Assembly (NCBI GenBank): GCA_963210315.1
Contig: OY723237.1
Span: 992,001-1,056,000, forward strand
DNA length: 64,000 nt
Source: Rhynchopus euleeides
Taxonomy: Eukaryota; Euglenozoa; Diplonemea; Diplonemida; Diplonemidae
Direction: 5' to 3'
The notes beneath the pieces were generated by a model. It worked only from the letters and a program-made list of their open reading frames with translations. It ran no database searches and was not told the DNA's origin. Below, in pieces: positions 19,691-29,657 of this stretch; position 1 is the first letter of the stretch; each line of letters starts with the position of its first letter. The position numbers were made by a program, and so were the translations under genes.

Positions 19691-19974
19691 GTAGACATGC
19701 AGGTCGGAGAGTGCACTGAGGTGCGGAGGAATGCACCACTGAACACAGACACACGGCCCCTCCGGGGCCGTGTGTCTTTGCTTGGTGCATCTTCTCCCTC
19801 ACAGGCAGTATCCCCCCAGCCGCTCAGCCCCTCAGCACCCTCCACTCCGGTGAATCCTCACCAGATTTTTTTTTCCTGCAGTGCAAAAAAAACGCGCTAA
19901 ACAGAGTGCAAAAAAACGCGCCAGACAGAGGAAAAATCTGAAATTCAAAATCATGGAATCCGGACCCCTAGGGG

Positions 19975-20085
19975 GCCCTCGCTACCAAGTGTGACTGAGT
20001 GAGAAAAAGTGAGAAGTCAGCCATGTTTGGCTGACAACTGACGACTCGTGACTCACAGTGACTCGTAGCGAGGGCCCCCCTAGTT
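19975..20085. repeat. Foldback element (MITE-like)
   Basis: The arms CTAGGGGGCCCTCGCTAC and its complement pair across about 75 bp. The left arm continues CAAGTGTGACTGAGTGAG, as in the tandem pair at 24896-25124, so the two loci belong to one family. Confidence 0.65.
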
Positions 20086-20140
20086 AGGAATAGCTCTGGT
20101 AGACACACACACGTTAATGTTTTTAGTTTAGTGTAAGACG

Positions 20141-20806
20141 CAGGTGTATTTCTAGTGGGGGATGAGGATGAGTCTTTTTGGCATCCGCCCTTTTTCCGGT
20201 TTTTTTCCAGCCAAAACCAGGTTTTTTTTCCAGCAAAAAACCGGTTTTTCCAGCCAAAATCTGGTTTTTTTTCCAGCCAAGAGCCAGACGTTCACTACCG
20301 TGGCCTCCGGCGGCTGGGGGGCTCCGCCCCCCAGACCCCCCTGTGGCGGATATCTCGTACCCAAGTCCTTCGATTCCCATCAGGTCAGGAATCCAACAGC
20401 TCCGGTAGCCTCAGGAGGACGCAGCCAACTCACACAGAATCTGTACGCCCACAATGAACAGATGTTCACTACCGTGGCCTCCGGCGGCTGGGGGGCTCCG
20501 CCCCCCGGACCCCCCGTGGAGCGTGTGTTTGCCCGTCTAGTAACCGCAGCAAGTCCTTGGGCTGTTTCAGCTGGCATATCGGGGGGTATCGTCGGAATAA
20601 CGGTCCTGAAAGCCGTTTTTTTGGGGTTTTCCTCCAGCACCCGAGGATGGCGCGAGCGGGAGGAACCGTGGAAGGAACCCATTTGGTACAAGACCAAGGG
20701 CCCCACACTGGGGAGGAGGGACATTGGGTACCATTTTTTGCTGGAAAAAAGCGGGGATGAATCGGGGGTTTTTGGCTGGGAAGACCGGGGATTAAAAACA
20801 CACCTG
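20141..20806. mobile_element. hAT-type non-autonomous element with 8-bp TSD
   Basis: The ends are CAGGTGTATTTCTAG and ATTAAAAACACACCTG, flanked by a perfect 8-bp duplication GTAAGACG (20133-20140 and 20807-20814). CAGG-type ends with an 8-bp duplication are typical of hAT transposons. The 666-bp interior holds two copies of a ~175-bp repeat (ACTACCGTGGCCTCCGGCGG, then a GGGGGGCTCCGCCCCCC palindrome) that also occurs in the hAT element at 44193-44853. No transposase is encoded. Sequence related to the empty target (TTTAGTGTA, then CACCGAGCGAGCTC) is at 62160-62200. Confidence 0.88.
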
Positions 20807-20814
20807 GTAAGACG

Positions 20815-22700
20815 CACCGAGCGAGCTCTGGCGCTGCCTCCACTGTAACGGTGGTGGGGTAGGATCCGTGCAGGGTTAACCCACCTTAAAGCGCGATCAA
20901 ACACACGTATGTGAACCTTTTGCCTTTTGGAAGCGTCGGTGTCACCTGTTAGGATGAGGCCAGGTGACCTTACCCTTCAAGCCCAGAGGTGGTCACGCCG
21001 CTCTGGCACACGCACACCACACATCAATGTGTGCCCATATTTTTCTTCCGGTACGTTGCTTTCCACACACGTCCAACCTGAAGGGGACACACCCCACACC
21101 CCACACAACTCGCGACTCGCACCTTCCTGCAGGGCGAATGGGTTGCGGAGGGGCACCGCAGGGCGGGCCTTTGGTTTGCACGCACGAGCGGCGGGGTGTG
21201 TCAGCAGAAGGGTGTGTGTATGTGTGGTGCCAGGTGAGGTGCCTTTTTCAACACAAAGCAAAAAAGGGCAAGTTCGCGTGCATAACATAGCAAAGAAACA
21301 GCAGGGGTTGGCAACTGGAAGGTTGGAGCGGGAGGGGGTGGGGGGTGTGGGGGGGGGGGGGGGGGAGGGTGTTTAGGCAGTCAGGCACAAACTTTCTTTT
21401 CCACGTCATCTTGCGATTCGGAACGTTTTTTTCTTCACACAACCGCGCAACGCATGGCCCGTCCCCCCTCATCCAGGAATGGGAGGAACGGGTTGGGGGT
21501 GGTGGTGGTGGTGGTGGGAAGGCGAGAAGCAAAAAAAAAATAATAAATCCAAAGCGCGGTGCATAGCCAGGGGAAGTGCGCGCCAACAAGGCGGCAAAGG
21601 GCATTTTTTTTCATGACCCTTGTCTTGCCCCGAATGCAGATCGGGGACGGTGATTGGGGGGGGAGAGAGGCAGGACCTCAATCACCGCGGTACTGTGAAG
21701 TGTCCAGCCTCTGAAGCTGGACCTCACATTGAATGGGGTGCAGGGGATATGTGTTGCCGGAATGGAGATGGGCGTGCGGCGCTTGTGTGTGCCATCTCAG
21801 ATGGAATTAGTGTGGGGAGAGAGGAAGGGGGAGGGGGGGGCGGGGAATCCAACCCACCCCCTCCTGCCTCTTCCGCCCCCGCTTGCTGCCCTGCCTGCGC
21901 CCCGGGGAAATCGTGTTCCTTTCGATTTAATGCAGACACCCTGCCCAGCTACTGCGGGAGAACAGTTCCGGACTACTTTTTTTTTGTTGAGCGCACAGAA
22001 AAACCAAAAGAAGACACCGACACAGGGCACACACACACCAACATGTTTTTTTTTCCGAAAAGGATGCGCTTATACACAACTCTGAACGTTTTATATACGG
22101 AAGGATATGACCCCACACACCCAACCAACACCACAACCCCCCCTCCCCCTCCCCTTTTTGGAGGGCTGAGCTAATCAGAAGGCGAACTGCCATCGCTTGC
22201 CCTGTGAGTGCATCCGTGTGCTGCTCAGCACGATTCCCCGCCCCCCCCCCCCCCCCCTCACCCACCCCCCCTGCCCCTCTGCTATCCTTCTTGACACGTG
22301 ACAGGACGTCCCTGCTGCAGGGCCAGAAAGATCGGGGCAGTTTATCTGCACCGGGCTGTGGTGTCATGTCGGACCGCACTATGCACTTCGTTGACGAAGG
22401 AGGTGTTGAGGTGCCGGTACAATACACACAGCAAGGGACGGCCCTCAGTGAGGGGTCCGCCGCGGCGCTGTGGGCATAGGTCTCGGTAGATGCATTGCAA
22501 CACAATGCAATGAAGGAAATGGAACACGCGAAGCAAGCAGGGGGGGTTGGTAGCTGTGCATTGCGGGCACTCAGGAGAAGTGCCGGAATGCAGAGAACCC
22601 TGGCTCACCTCTGGCATCACAGGTCGGGTGTGGCGATTGCACTGCATCCATAACTGTGCTTGCATGAAGAGTGTGCCCTGTGAACACATCTGTGCAGGGA
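20815..22700. other. Gene-poor, low-complexity stretch
   Basis: The segment 20860-20890 resembles the LINE 3' tail (GATCCGTGCAGGGTTAACCC against GATCCGCGCAGGGTTACCC). G- and C-runs occur at 21344-21366 and 22240-22257. A short plus-strand frame at 22366-22477 begins MSDRTMHFVDEGG and could be a lone exon, but no partner exon was found. Nothing else is supported. Confidence 0.35.
21924..21996 (+). repeat. GGGAGAACAGTT hairpin repeat, copy 1
   Basis: This is a dispersed ~75-bp repeat: GACACCCTGCCCAGCTACTG, then CGGGAGAACAGTTCCGGAC and TTGTTGAGCGCACA. Other copies begin near 24603, 33885, 36815 and 42745. In most copies AACTGT pairs with ACAGTT across GGGAGA; here the first arm is altered. Confidence 0.65.
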
Positions 22701-22708
22701 GAGACAGA

Positions 22709-23641
22709 CAGGGCTTCCCCTAAGACGATTTTCCCGAAGAAATCGTCTTTTTTTTTCCCCCCATTTTCCCACTTTTTGGGATTGACGATTTTCTTCCAGA
22801 TTTTTTTTTGGGGGGCTGAGGATTTTCCTCATTTTTGGGCTTCCCGGTTTGGCCTGGTTCTACCAGGCATACAGCTTGTTGCATGAAAGGTTTCCGCCCA
22901 GCACTGAGACGCCATCCGACGTCGCAAGAAAGGCTCAAAATCGTTCAGGAATTGGATGTTTGCTACTGCACACGCAGGTCGACCCGCCTCCCCCACACGA
23001 TGTTCGCCACTGCGCACGCAGGTCCATCCCCGCATCCCTCCTTCTGTTCCATCTACACTCATCACCCGCACAGTTTCATCCAACCCCCATATCCCTTCCC
23101 ACAACATGTCACTGGCGGCTTTTGGCTTCGGTGCAAGAAGGAATGTCGACGCATCTAAGATCCGCCTGGATTACTCGGCATTCCAGAAAGACCGCGACAT
23201 CCTGCTTGAGCAGGCTCGGTACCGCCACATTCAACTCCCCAAGGCGTACCAGTCGAAGAAAGCCCTCCTGGACTTCATCGAAAAGGACGACAAGCGGAAC
23301 AAGCGTGTCCTTCCTGCATCTGCCCCGGGTCCTGCCCCTGCGCCTCCAGTGCCCCAGCCCTCTGGCTCGCGGCCGCGGCCGCGGTCTCGCTCACAGCCCC
23401 CCGACCTGAAGAGGCAGCGGACCGCCACCCCAGAGCTGCTGGACTACCCTCTCTCTGAAGATGAAGAGGAGTCGCCGCAAGATGTGGCGCAACCTGTGAC
23501 CCGGCCGCATGGCCCACCGAGCATCATGGCCGAAGCCGCCGCGCGCGAAGCGCGCGGCGGAAATTTTTTTTTGAGAGCCTTTTTTTCTGTGGAAAAAATC
23601 GTCATGACTTTTTGGAGGGATGAAGATTGTGGGAAGCCCTG
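22709..23641 (+). mobile_element. hAT-type element carrying a SAP-like ORF
   Basis: The terminal inverted repeat is CAGGGCTTCCC (22709-22719, and its complement ending at 23641). It is flanked by the perfect 8-bp duplication GAGACAGA at 22701-22708 and 23642-23649. This is the standard hAT signature. The 933-bp element has AT-rich subterminal DNA and a GC-rich coding segment from about 23106 to 23560. The coding part is either the N-terminus of a deleted transposase or captured host sequence. Confidence 0.88.
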
Positions 23642-23702
23642 GAGACAGAACGCTTCCACGAGTCTTTTTTTTCCAGGGCACAGGCCCCTGTCAGGGGCCT
23701 AA
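23106..23702 (+). CDS. SAP-like N-terminal protein fragment inside hAT element
   Basis: The ATG at 23106 opens MSLAAFGFGARRNVDASKIR. A helix-turn-helix stretch at about residues 30-60 follows (DRDILLEQARYRHIQLPKAY, then SKKALLDFIEKDD), which looks like a SAP DNA-binding motif. Then come a Pro-rich, Arg-rich linker and an acidic patch (LSEDEEESPQ). Codon use is GC-rich until about 23560, where the frame enters AT-rich subterminal transposon DNA, so only the first ~150 residues are likely to be real coding history. Function is unknown. It could be the 5' exon of an autonomous relative's transposase or a captured gene piece. Confidence 0.5.
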   Translation: MSLAAFGFGARRNVDASKIRLDYSAFQKDRDILLEQARYRHIQLPKAYQSKKALLDFIEKDDKRNKRVLPASAPGPAPAPPVPQPSGSRPRPRSRSQPPDLKRQRTATPELLDYPLSEDEEESPQDVAQPVTRPHGPPSIMAEAAAREARGGNFFLRAFFSVEKIVMTFWRDEDCGKPWRQNASTSLFFPGHRPLSGA

Positions 23703-24600
23703 AAGTAAGCCAGCTAGGCTACCTTACAGGCTAGCTGTGTTTCGACGAAAACAATACCGGGGCAAATTTGCCAAAGGTTTTTTTTTGTGATTCCTCCCTT
23801 CCGGGAAAAATTAAATGTGGCTGGAAGAAAACCTGCAACCGCAACAGCCAGACGTTAAGCCCCCCCCCCCCCACACAGCCGCGCCCTGCGTCGCTCTGCG
23901 TGACTTGGCCGTTCTTCCCCATCTCCACCCCCCTCCCCTCTGCTTCTCAGAGCTGAGGGAGTCAATGCTCTGTGGGACAGACATGAGTGGCCAGGATGCG
24001 AGCGTAAACACGCCACGGTGGGTTATGACCCAGCCCACTCCTCGTGCCCCGCAGTTCACACAACACACAAGCCGGGAGGGTGGCGGCACCACCTCCCCTT
24101 TGGTCAGGACCGACACAGGTTTCAAACCCGTGCCACCACAGACAGCACACGCACTCCAAGGATATGGAATGTCAAGGGAAAGATACCACCATGCCCCCCA
24201 TACTGCCGATACCCTAGGAAGGCAAACCGATACGGCACTCTTCGTTCAATCATCAATCCTGTTCTCTTTTGCATTTGCTCTCCCGCCCCCCCTTCCCCCC
24301 TTCAACCAGCCGCCCCCTCCTGGGCATCCATGCTGCTCGGCGGTTGTTCCAGACCTTCTCCAAAAGGGTCGGAACACTGCGTCAGTCTGGCCACACCCAC
24401 CAAACGCCTGGCGTGCAAGGCGAACAGGCAGTTGGGGCTGAATTACCCTGAAGATCAGGGCAGGTTCGAAAGGGGGGCTGGGAGGGGGTGTGGGAGGTTA
24501 ACGCCACATGCAAACGGAAGCCTCGGTAAGAAGAAACACGGCTGGGGGGATGTTCGTGCAGGGCCATTCGTGGTGAAATGTGACAGCAGGCAAATCGCAC
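23650..24600. other. No gene recognised
   Basis: Opposed short ORFs carry no known domain. On the minus strand near 24110-24130 there is a tRNA T-arm-like segment (ACGGGTTTGAAACCTGT), but no A box or acceptor stem lies around it. Confidence 0.35.
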
Positions 24601-24602
24601 TT

Positions 24603-24665
24603 TCGCTTTGGGCACCCCTGTCCAGCAACTGTGGGAGAAACAGCCCAGTCACTTTTTGTTTGAGC
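24603..24665 (+). repeat. GGGAGAACAGTT hairpin repeat, copy 2
   Basis: This diverged copy has TTTCGCTTTG, CCCTGTCCAGCAACTGTGGG and a TTTTTGTTTGAGCGC tail. The second stem arm is altered (AACAGCCCAG). Confidence 0.55.
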
Positions 24666-24754
24666 GCGATCGATATGGTGCGCCCGAGACCCATACTCTC
24701 AGAAGGTTATCGGAAGTTTCCGCTGTTTCAAGCACACACCATAACAAAGATAGG

Positions 24755-24862
24755 GCGTTGTTTGTGCGCCACCACCCGGGTGAACAAACCTCGCGTGTCT
24801 TGCGATGAAGGTTTGGTGTGAATGTGCGCACAGTCACAGCAACAAGGTAAGGTATATTGTGG
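24755..24862 (+). repeat. Dispersed ~105-bp repeat with GATGAAGG hairpin, copy 1
   Basis: It matches 40028-40135 closely: GTTTGTGCGCCACCACCCGG, AACAAACCTC, CGATGAAGGTTTGGTGTGAA, and GCAACAAGGTAAGGTATATT. CAAACCT can pair with AGGTTTG, and TGTGCGC with GCGCACA, giving nested stems. Confidence 0.7.
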
Positions 24863-24895
24863 ATGTCACCCAAAGCGCTGCCAACGATCTTTTTC

Positions 24896-25124
24896 CACTG
24901 GGGGCCTTCGCTACCAAGTGTGACTGAGTGAGAAAAAGTGAGCCACAGCCCACTTCCCCTCACTGACTGACGAGCTGTGACGAGCAGTGACTGGTAGCGA
25001 AGTCCCCCACTGGGGGCCTTCGCTACCAAGTGTGACTGAGTGAGAAAAAGTGAGCCACAGCCCACTTCCCCTCACTGACTGACGAGCTGTGACGAGCAGT
25101 GACTGGTAGCGAAGTCCCCCACTG
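24896..25124. repeat. Two tandem 112-bp foldback units
   Basis: Identical 112-bp units lie at 24896 and 25008, bounded by CACTG at each junction. In each unit GGGGGCCTTCGCTACC folds back on GGTAGCGAAGTCCCCC. It is the same family as 19975-20085. The CACTG boundaries may be target duplications, or marks of unit amplification. Confidence 0.85.
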
Positions 25125-26392
25125 TAACAATATTCTTTCTCTGTGTGAATAACTAGTGTTCAATGGTGTTCGTTGATCGCATGGAACCACACATAAATGG
25201 TTGCCTGCGAAAGTGTTGCATGCGATTTGCGTACTCAACGCCACGGGCTACCGCACCCACGGGGGGGGGGGGGGGCTGGGGAACGCAAAAGAACATAACA
25301 CCCCAGCCACAGCAAAGCCCCACTCCTCCCACCCCACCGTTTTAATAAATATCGAAAGCCTTCTTCAAAGGAAGTCCAACGCATCTCCCCCCCAACACAG
25401 TTCTTTTGAAACGTTTTAGAAACGGGGCATCTCGTGGGAAATTGGAGACGGGGGCAGGCTAAAACCTGTGGGAGAAGAAGATGAAAAAGTTTAAAACGCA
25501 CACAAAAAAATGTCAGGGGGGGGGGGGGGTAGGGAAGAGCAGCTGCCAAAACTGCAAAAAAGCCGGGGCCGGCAGTACTATTTATCACGGCATTGATGCA
25601 GTCAGTTTATGCACGTTGGCTTGGTGCATCGCTAGGGGGGAGGAGGAGGGGGGAGCGGCTGGACGAAGCAAACCACAAACCATCCTGTCGCGCTGGGTGT
25701 ACGTTGCACGGAACTGCACGCAAACACGGCGGCGACGCCCTTTCCCCAACCCCCCGGCCCACCCACCCTCGCACTGACTGGGTTGAGAGGTTCAGCGGGC
25801 CAACGTTAGTATGCAGATGCAGTCCCATACTTGACCTGTGGGGCTGGCAACCGCAACCATTTTTGGGAGGGCTGGAGGAGACGGCACGACAGTGGGCACG
25901 TTGTCAAGCGCTTGGGTGGGGGAAGAAACCCAGAAGGGGGAGAGAGAGGGAGAGAGAGAGAGAGAGGGGGGTGTCGATTCTGGACAAAAAATAATTTTTT
26001 TCAAAAAAAAACCGAAAAATCGGGGGAAAATGCTGAAAAATGGCAAAAAAAAGAGTATGGGGAGTTGGGTCCAGTTTAGCAAAGTCGTCATATTTTTCGG
26101 GTGTTTTTTTGAATGGGACACCCGAAGAACCCGTTGAGACGTGAATGACATCGTGAACATATCTGCCAGAGAATCCTCAAGCTTGGTGCCTCAAGAACTT
26201 GGGACAACACGGCGCTGCAGGCGCATCCTGGGCCGCAGACCAGCAAGCCGGCAAAATAGCCAAGGCCGCCTACACGGCGAGCCTTCTACAGATTCCAGAT
26301 TGCTCAAACGAGCGTGCAGGGCTTGAGCTTTGGGTGGGGACGGATGAAGTCATGGGGGGGGGGGGGGGGGGGGGGGCGGGCGGGGGTGGCTG
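25125..26392. other. No gene; microsatellites and G-runs
   Basis: G-runs lie at 25260-25273 and 26354-26377, and a GA-rich run at 25940-25970. The segment 26045-26095 (GGGGAGTTGGGTCCAGTTTA, then GCAAAGT) recurs at 42995-43040, beside the other CACGG element. Confidence 0.4.
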
Positions 26393-26570
26393 CACGGCGC
26401 TGAAGTAACCACTGTTACAAGTGGTTTTACAAGTGGTTTACATGTAAAAAATTTTACATGTAAATTTACAAGTGGCACTTGTAAAATTACATGTGCCACT
26501 TGTAAATTTTACAAGTGGTACATGTAAAATTACATGTAAATGACATGTGCCACTTGTCATTTACGAGCTT
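26393..26570. repeat. Left terminal inverted repeat of CACGG element 1
   Basis: A dense array of ACAAGTGG/CCACTTGT and ACATGTAA palindromes. It pairs with 29480-29657. Confidence 0.85.
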
Positions 26571-26687
26571 TCCTTAACACTGGCGAGCTGTGTTGTTCCA
26601 TTTGTTTATCCCCCGCGACCCCAGACCAGCACATGCCCTGCTGCACACACACACCCTCACTTACAAAAGGACCTTTGCACCTCCAAC

Positions 26688-27266
26688 ATGAGCAAGAGAA
26701 CGGCAACCACAACACCGACGCGCAACAGCAAGCGGACGAAGAGCGGAGATCTGGGGAAGGAGGATGAGCGGCATGAAAGCCAGCTGCAGCAGCTTGTGGA
26801 GGACTTTGTGGCCCTGTACACCACCAGGAAGACGGGGGAGGTGTTTAAACACTCGGTGTTGAAGGAGATGCTGCAGAAGGTGCTGGTGACCACCATCCCC
26901 CCCAAGAGTGGAGTGATAACAAAGGTGCTGAAACACAAATACGATGCACTGGCTTCCTACAAGTCGCTGAAGGATGTTTCCGGCGACCTGTACACGGTTC
27001 GGATCGAAGGAAACCGTGAGATGGCCATCCACGGCATCGCGCTGAAGCCCTTCCCCACGCCAACGCAGAAGAAGTCGGAGGGTTTCGCGCGCCTCAAGCT
27101 GGTGGTGGAGGACCTGGACAGCATGGATATGGTCAAGATGTACAAGGCATCGGCACAAGCCTCCACATCCGAGACGCGTCCGAAGAATAAGGCAGTGGCG
27201 GCGGTGGCGGGCGATGCAGCACATCGTTGTGGGCGTGCACGACCAGGAGACCGGGCGCTACTATAG
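26688..27266 (+). CDS. CACGG element 1 ORF1, basic helical protein
   Basis: The ATG at 26688 opens 192 residues. The start is Lys/Thr/Arg-rich (SKRTATTTPTRNSKRTKSGD), followed by a helical region LVEDFVALYTTRKTGEVFKH, then VLKEMLQKVL and VLKHKYDAL. This helical region aligns by eye with ORF1 of the second CACGG element (VHDFCTAFPVKKGGSV, LLATVLSK). After about residue 175 the frame is probably wrong. A +1 frame from 27214 continues with VVGVHDQETGRYYSVIVENG and VDYTFYRDRP, so the original protein was longer and this copy has a frameshift. It probably binds DNA, which is inferred from its basic composition and position. Confidence 0.55.
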   Translation: MSKRTATTTPTRNSKRTKSGDLGKEDERHESQLQQLVEDFVALYTTRKTGEVFKHSVLKEMLQKVLVTTIPPKSGVITKVLKHKYDALASYKSLKDVSGDLYTVRIEGNREMAIHGIALKPFPTPTQKKSEGFARLKLVVEDLDSMDMVKMYKASAQASTSETRPKNKAVAAVAGDAAHRCGRARPGDRALL

Positions 27267-27740
27267 CGTCATCGTCGAGAATGGCTTCGCCAAGCTGGTG
27301 ACGGCGACGCTGGAAGGGGTGCAGGTCGACTACACCTTCTACAGGGACCGTCCTTCGGACCAGTGTGAGCCAGGTGAATACAGCGGCTCGCTCGTTGTGC
27401 CGCCTCCGCATTTTGTGGATTCAAGCAGAAATCGGTGAAATCATTCGACAACACAGGGCAGAGTTGGGCATGTCTCTGCGCGACTGTGAACGGCTGGGCT
27501 CACTCGTTCGCAGAGAGACAGGGATCTCGATGGGGCTTTCATACCCCCTCCTCGTAAAGCATGAAGCTCCCCTCCGGCTGATGACGCCCTCTCTGCTAGG
27601 GAACATGCGGGGGCCTCGAGTTTCTGCTGAGGGCTTTCCCCATCCGCTCGGGTCGCCCCCCACCAACAGTCATGGTCACGGGTGATGGCTACACACCCGG
27701 TAGCCTTTAAGGAAAGAGCAGGCAGCGACTGGCAATCGCA

Positions 27741-29309
27741 TTGACGGACGGGATCACCGCGTCCCGCTTTCTGACAGTGTGTGACCGCCACAAGCCCCTG
27801 TTCTACGAATGGTGGATGATCCATGCCTTGGGGCAGATTGTGGCAGTTCAGAAGGGGATCTTCACGAAGGGGCCTTGCTCCTTTTCCATCACCCAGTTCC
27901 GGCTTGGGGGTGACCACTTAGAGTTGTGGTCACTCTTCAAAGGTGTAGGTGGGACAGGGCATCGTTCTGCCTTCTGCCTTACAGGAATCGACGAGCGTTT
28001 GGAGTACCTGCATGACTGCCACCGCTGTAGTATCCAAGAGATGGATGCCGCAGGATTCACTTGTAGCATCGCTTCAAAATTCTCGAATCCTGTCTACACC
28101 GTGACGCCCCCCCCTTCACGACACGAAAGGTGTCATGCGCCTCATTCTACGTACGCTGCCGGGATCAAAAGTGGTGGAGGAAACCATCCTTGGAAAAGTG
28201 GGCAAAAATTTCACTGGGAAGCACGCAAGAGAGATACTCGCTGCTTTGAAGGCCATCACCGTGGGGAATCAGCGGACATTGTGCTGCGCAATGCAATCAC
28301 TGATCTTCTTCCGCTACCAAGACATACCAGTGCGATACTTCTCAACAGGTTCCTGCCGCAAAGAGTTTCTATTCGCTGTGATCAGCTATCATGTGCTGAT
28401 TTTCTTGTTGGAGTGGGCAAATCCCGGGATCACTCGCTCGGCATATGCTCATTCTCTCGAACACTGGTTTGATGAGCAGGATGCGCACAGGGTCACCGTC
28501 TCCGACGAGCTCTTCGAACAGGGCAACGGTGAGCGCAAGAGGTGGACACGTGGGGGATCCCCGCAGACGATGGAGCGTGATCTGCAGATCTATGAACTGA
28601 AACAGAAACACTTGACGGATAAAATACCGTGCGCAAAGTGCCTCCACTGACTCCTACCATCGGCGAGCGGCCCCAAATATTATCTTACGATTCCATGCGC
28701 CTGTGCAGGTGTGTGATCACTCACAATGATACGTGGCTCAAGGCTGCTCGTCAATTGGTGGTCCGCTTGGACAAACTTGGCCTCGGGTCACATGTGCGCC
28801 GCAGAGATGGTCACGGACAAACATTTCAGGCAGAACCCGGCAACAACGGCGATGTTTTCCTGGTTTGCATCTGTGACGAAGAACCCTGGGAGGTGACGGA
28901 GGTGACGCCCCCTGCACAAGGAACCACCGACGGGGAGGAGGCTGGTGATGGCGGCAACCTTGCGAGTGACGGCAATAGCGGCGAGGCTGGTGATGATGAT
29001 GATGATGATGGCGACGAGACATCCGCCACAGAAGCGTATAGCTGCGTTGTTTGCCCTGACAAGAGCTTCGCGCGGGTTTACGGGCTCTACGCCCACTACG
29101 ACGGACAGCACCGGCCGAGGGCGCAGTGTGAATGTCGAGTGTCTTGCCCCTTGTGTGAGAAAACGGTGTTCAGAAGTGGACTTAGCCAACACGCCCTCTA
29201 CGTCCACCAGGATGAGCTGGACATCACGACCTGCCCTGTGTGTCTGCAGGAGTTTGCTTCACAAGAACTGAGGGATATGCACATGTCGGACGAACACCCT
29301 GCAGTCTGA
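27741..29309 (+). CDS. CACGG element 1 ORF2, putative transposase with zinc fingers
   Basis: The frame from 27741 has LGGDH near residue 55 and GVGGTGHRSAFC near 68, then reaches an 8-C run at about 28115. There a one-base shift moves into FTRL-like sequence reading LHDTKGVMRLILR. It continues through FRYQDIPVRYF and ITRSAYAHSLEHWF. An intron (28638-28708, GT-AG, 71 nt, phase-matched) joins IPCAK to CVITHNDTW and an acidic linker, then C2H2-like fingers (CPDKSF with H-x4-H, CPLCEK, CPVCLQEF) ending at 29309. The order GGD, GHR-C, LHD-x-KG and FRY-x-DIP is shared with the ORF2 at 43969-45774. A transposase role is inferred from its position between TIRs; no DDE triad could be assigned. Confidence 0.5.
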
Positions 29310-29479
29310 AAAAATGAGACTCGTCGTCGGCACAAAATACAATCAGTCCACTCGATCCGATCTCGACAGCTGTTGCATTGCACTCCCACCGTTTGCTGGT
29401 CATTTCTCCCCCCTCCTTGCCACTCCGCTTGCCAAAAAACCCCCCATCACAGTGTAGAGTATGAAGGAAACCGCGGAGA

Positions 29480-29657
29480 TGACAAGTGGCACATGTCATT
29501 TACATGTAAAATTACAAGTACCACTTGTAAAAGTTACAAGTGGCACTTGTAATTTTACATGTGGTACTTGTAATTTTACAAGTGGCACTTGTAACCATTT
29601 TTCACTTGTAATTTTACATGTAAAACCACTTGTAATGTAATTTACTTCAGCGCCGTG
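29480..29657. repeat. Right terminal inverted repeat of CACGG element 1
   Basis: Complement of the left end, finishing TTACTTCAGCGCCGTG. A 41-bp minisatellite begins immediately beyond it. Confidence 0.85.

Larger units (their letters stand above)
26393..29657 (+). mobile_element. CACGG-type two-ORF DNA transposon, element 1
   Basis: Long inverted repeats of about 175 bp start CACGGCGCTGAAGTAA at 26393 and end with the complement at 29657. Each is built from ACAAGTGG and ACATGTAA palindromic subrepeats and ends internally in GACATGTGCCACTTGTCAT. The dinucleotide TG flanks both ends. Inside are a basic helical ORF1 and a larger ORF2 with C-terminal zinc fingers. Homologues of both sit between CACGGTGGACTCC inverted repeats at 43050-46089. 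I do not recognise the superfamily. The termini recall CACTA elements, but the start is CACGG and the apparent duplication is only 2 bp. Confidence 0.8.

Noticed and set aside
24090-24170. tRNA gene on the minus strand
   Set aside because: Only a T-arm-like segment is visible. No D-arm, anticodon arm or acceptor stem could be placed.
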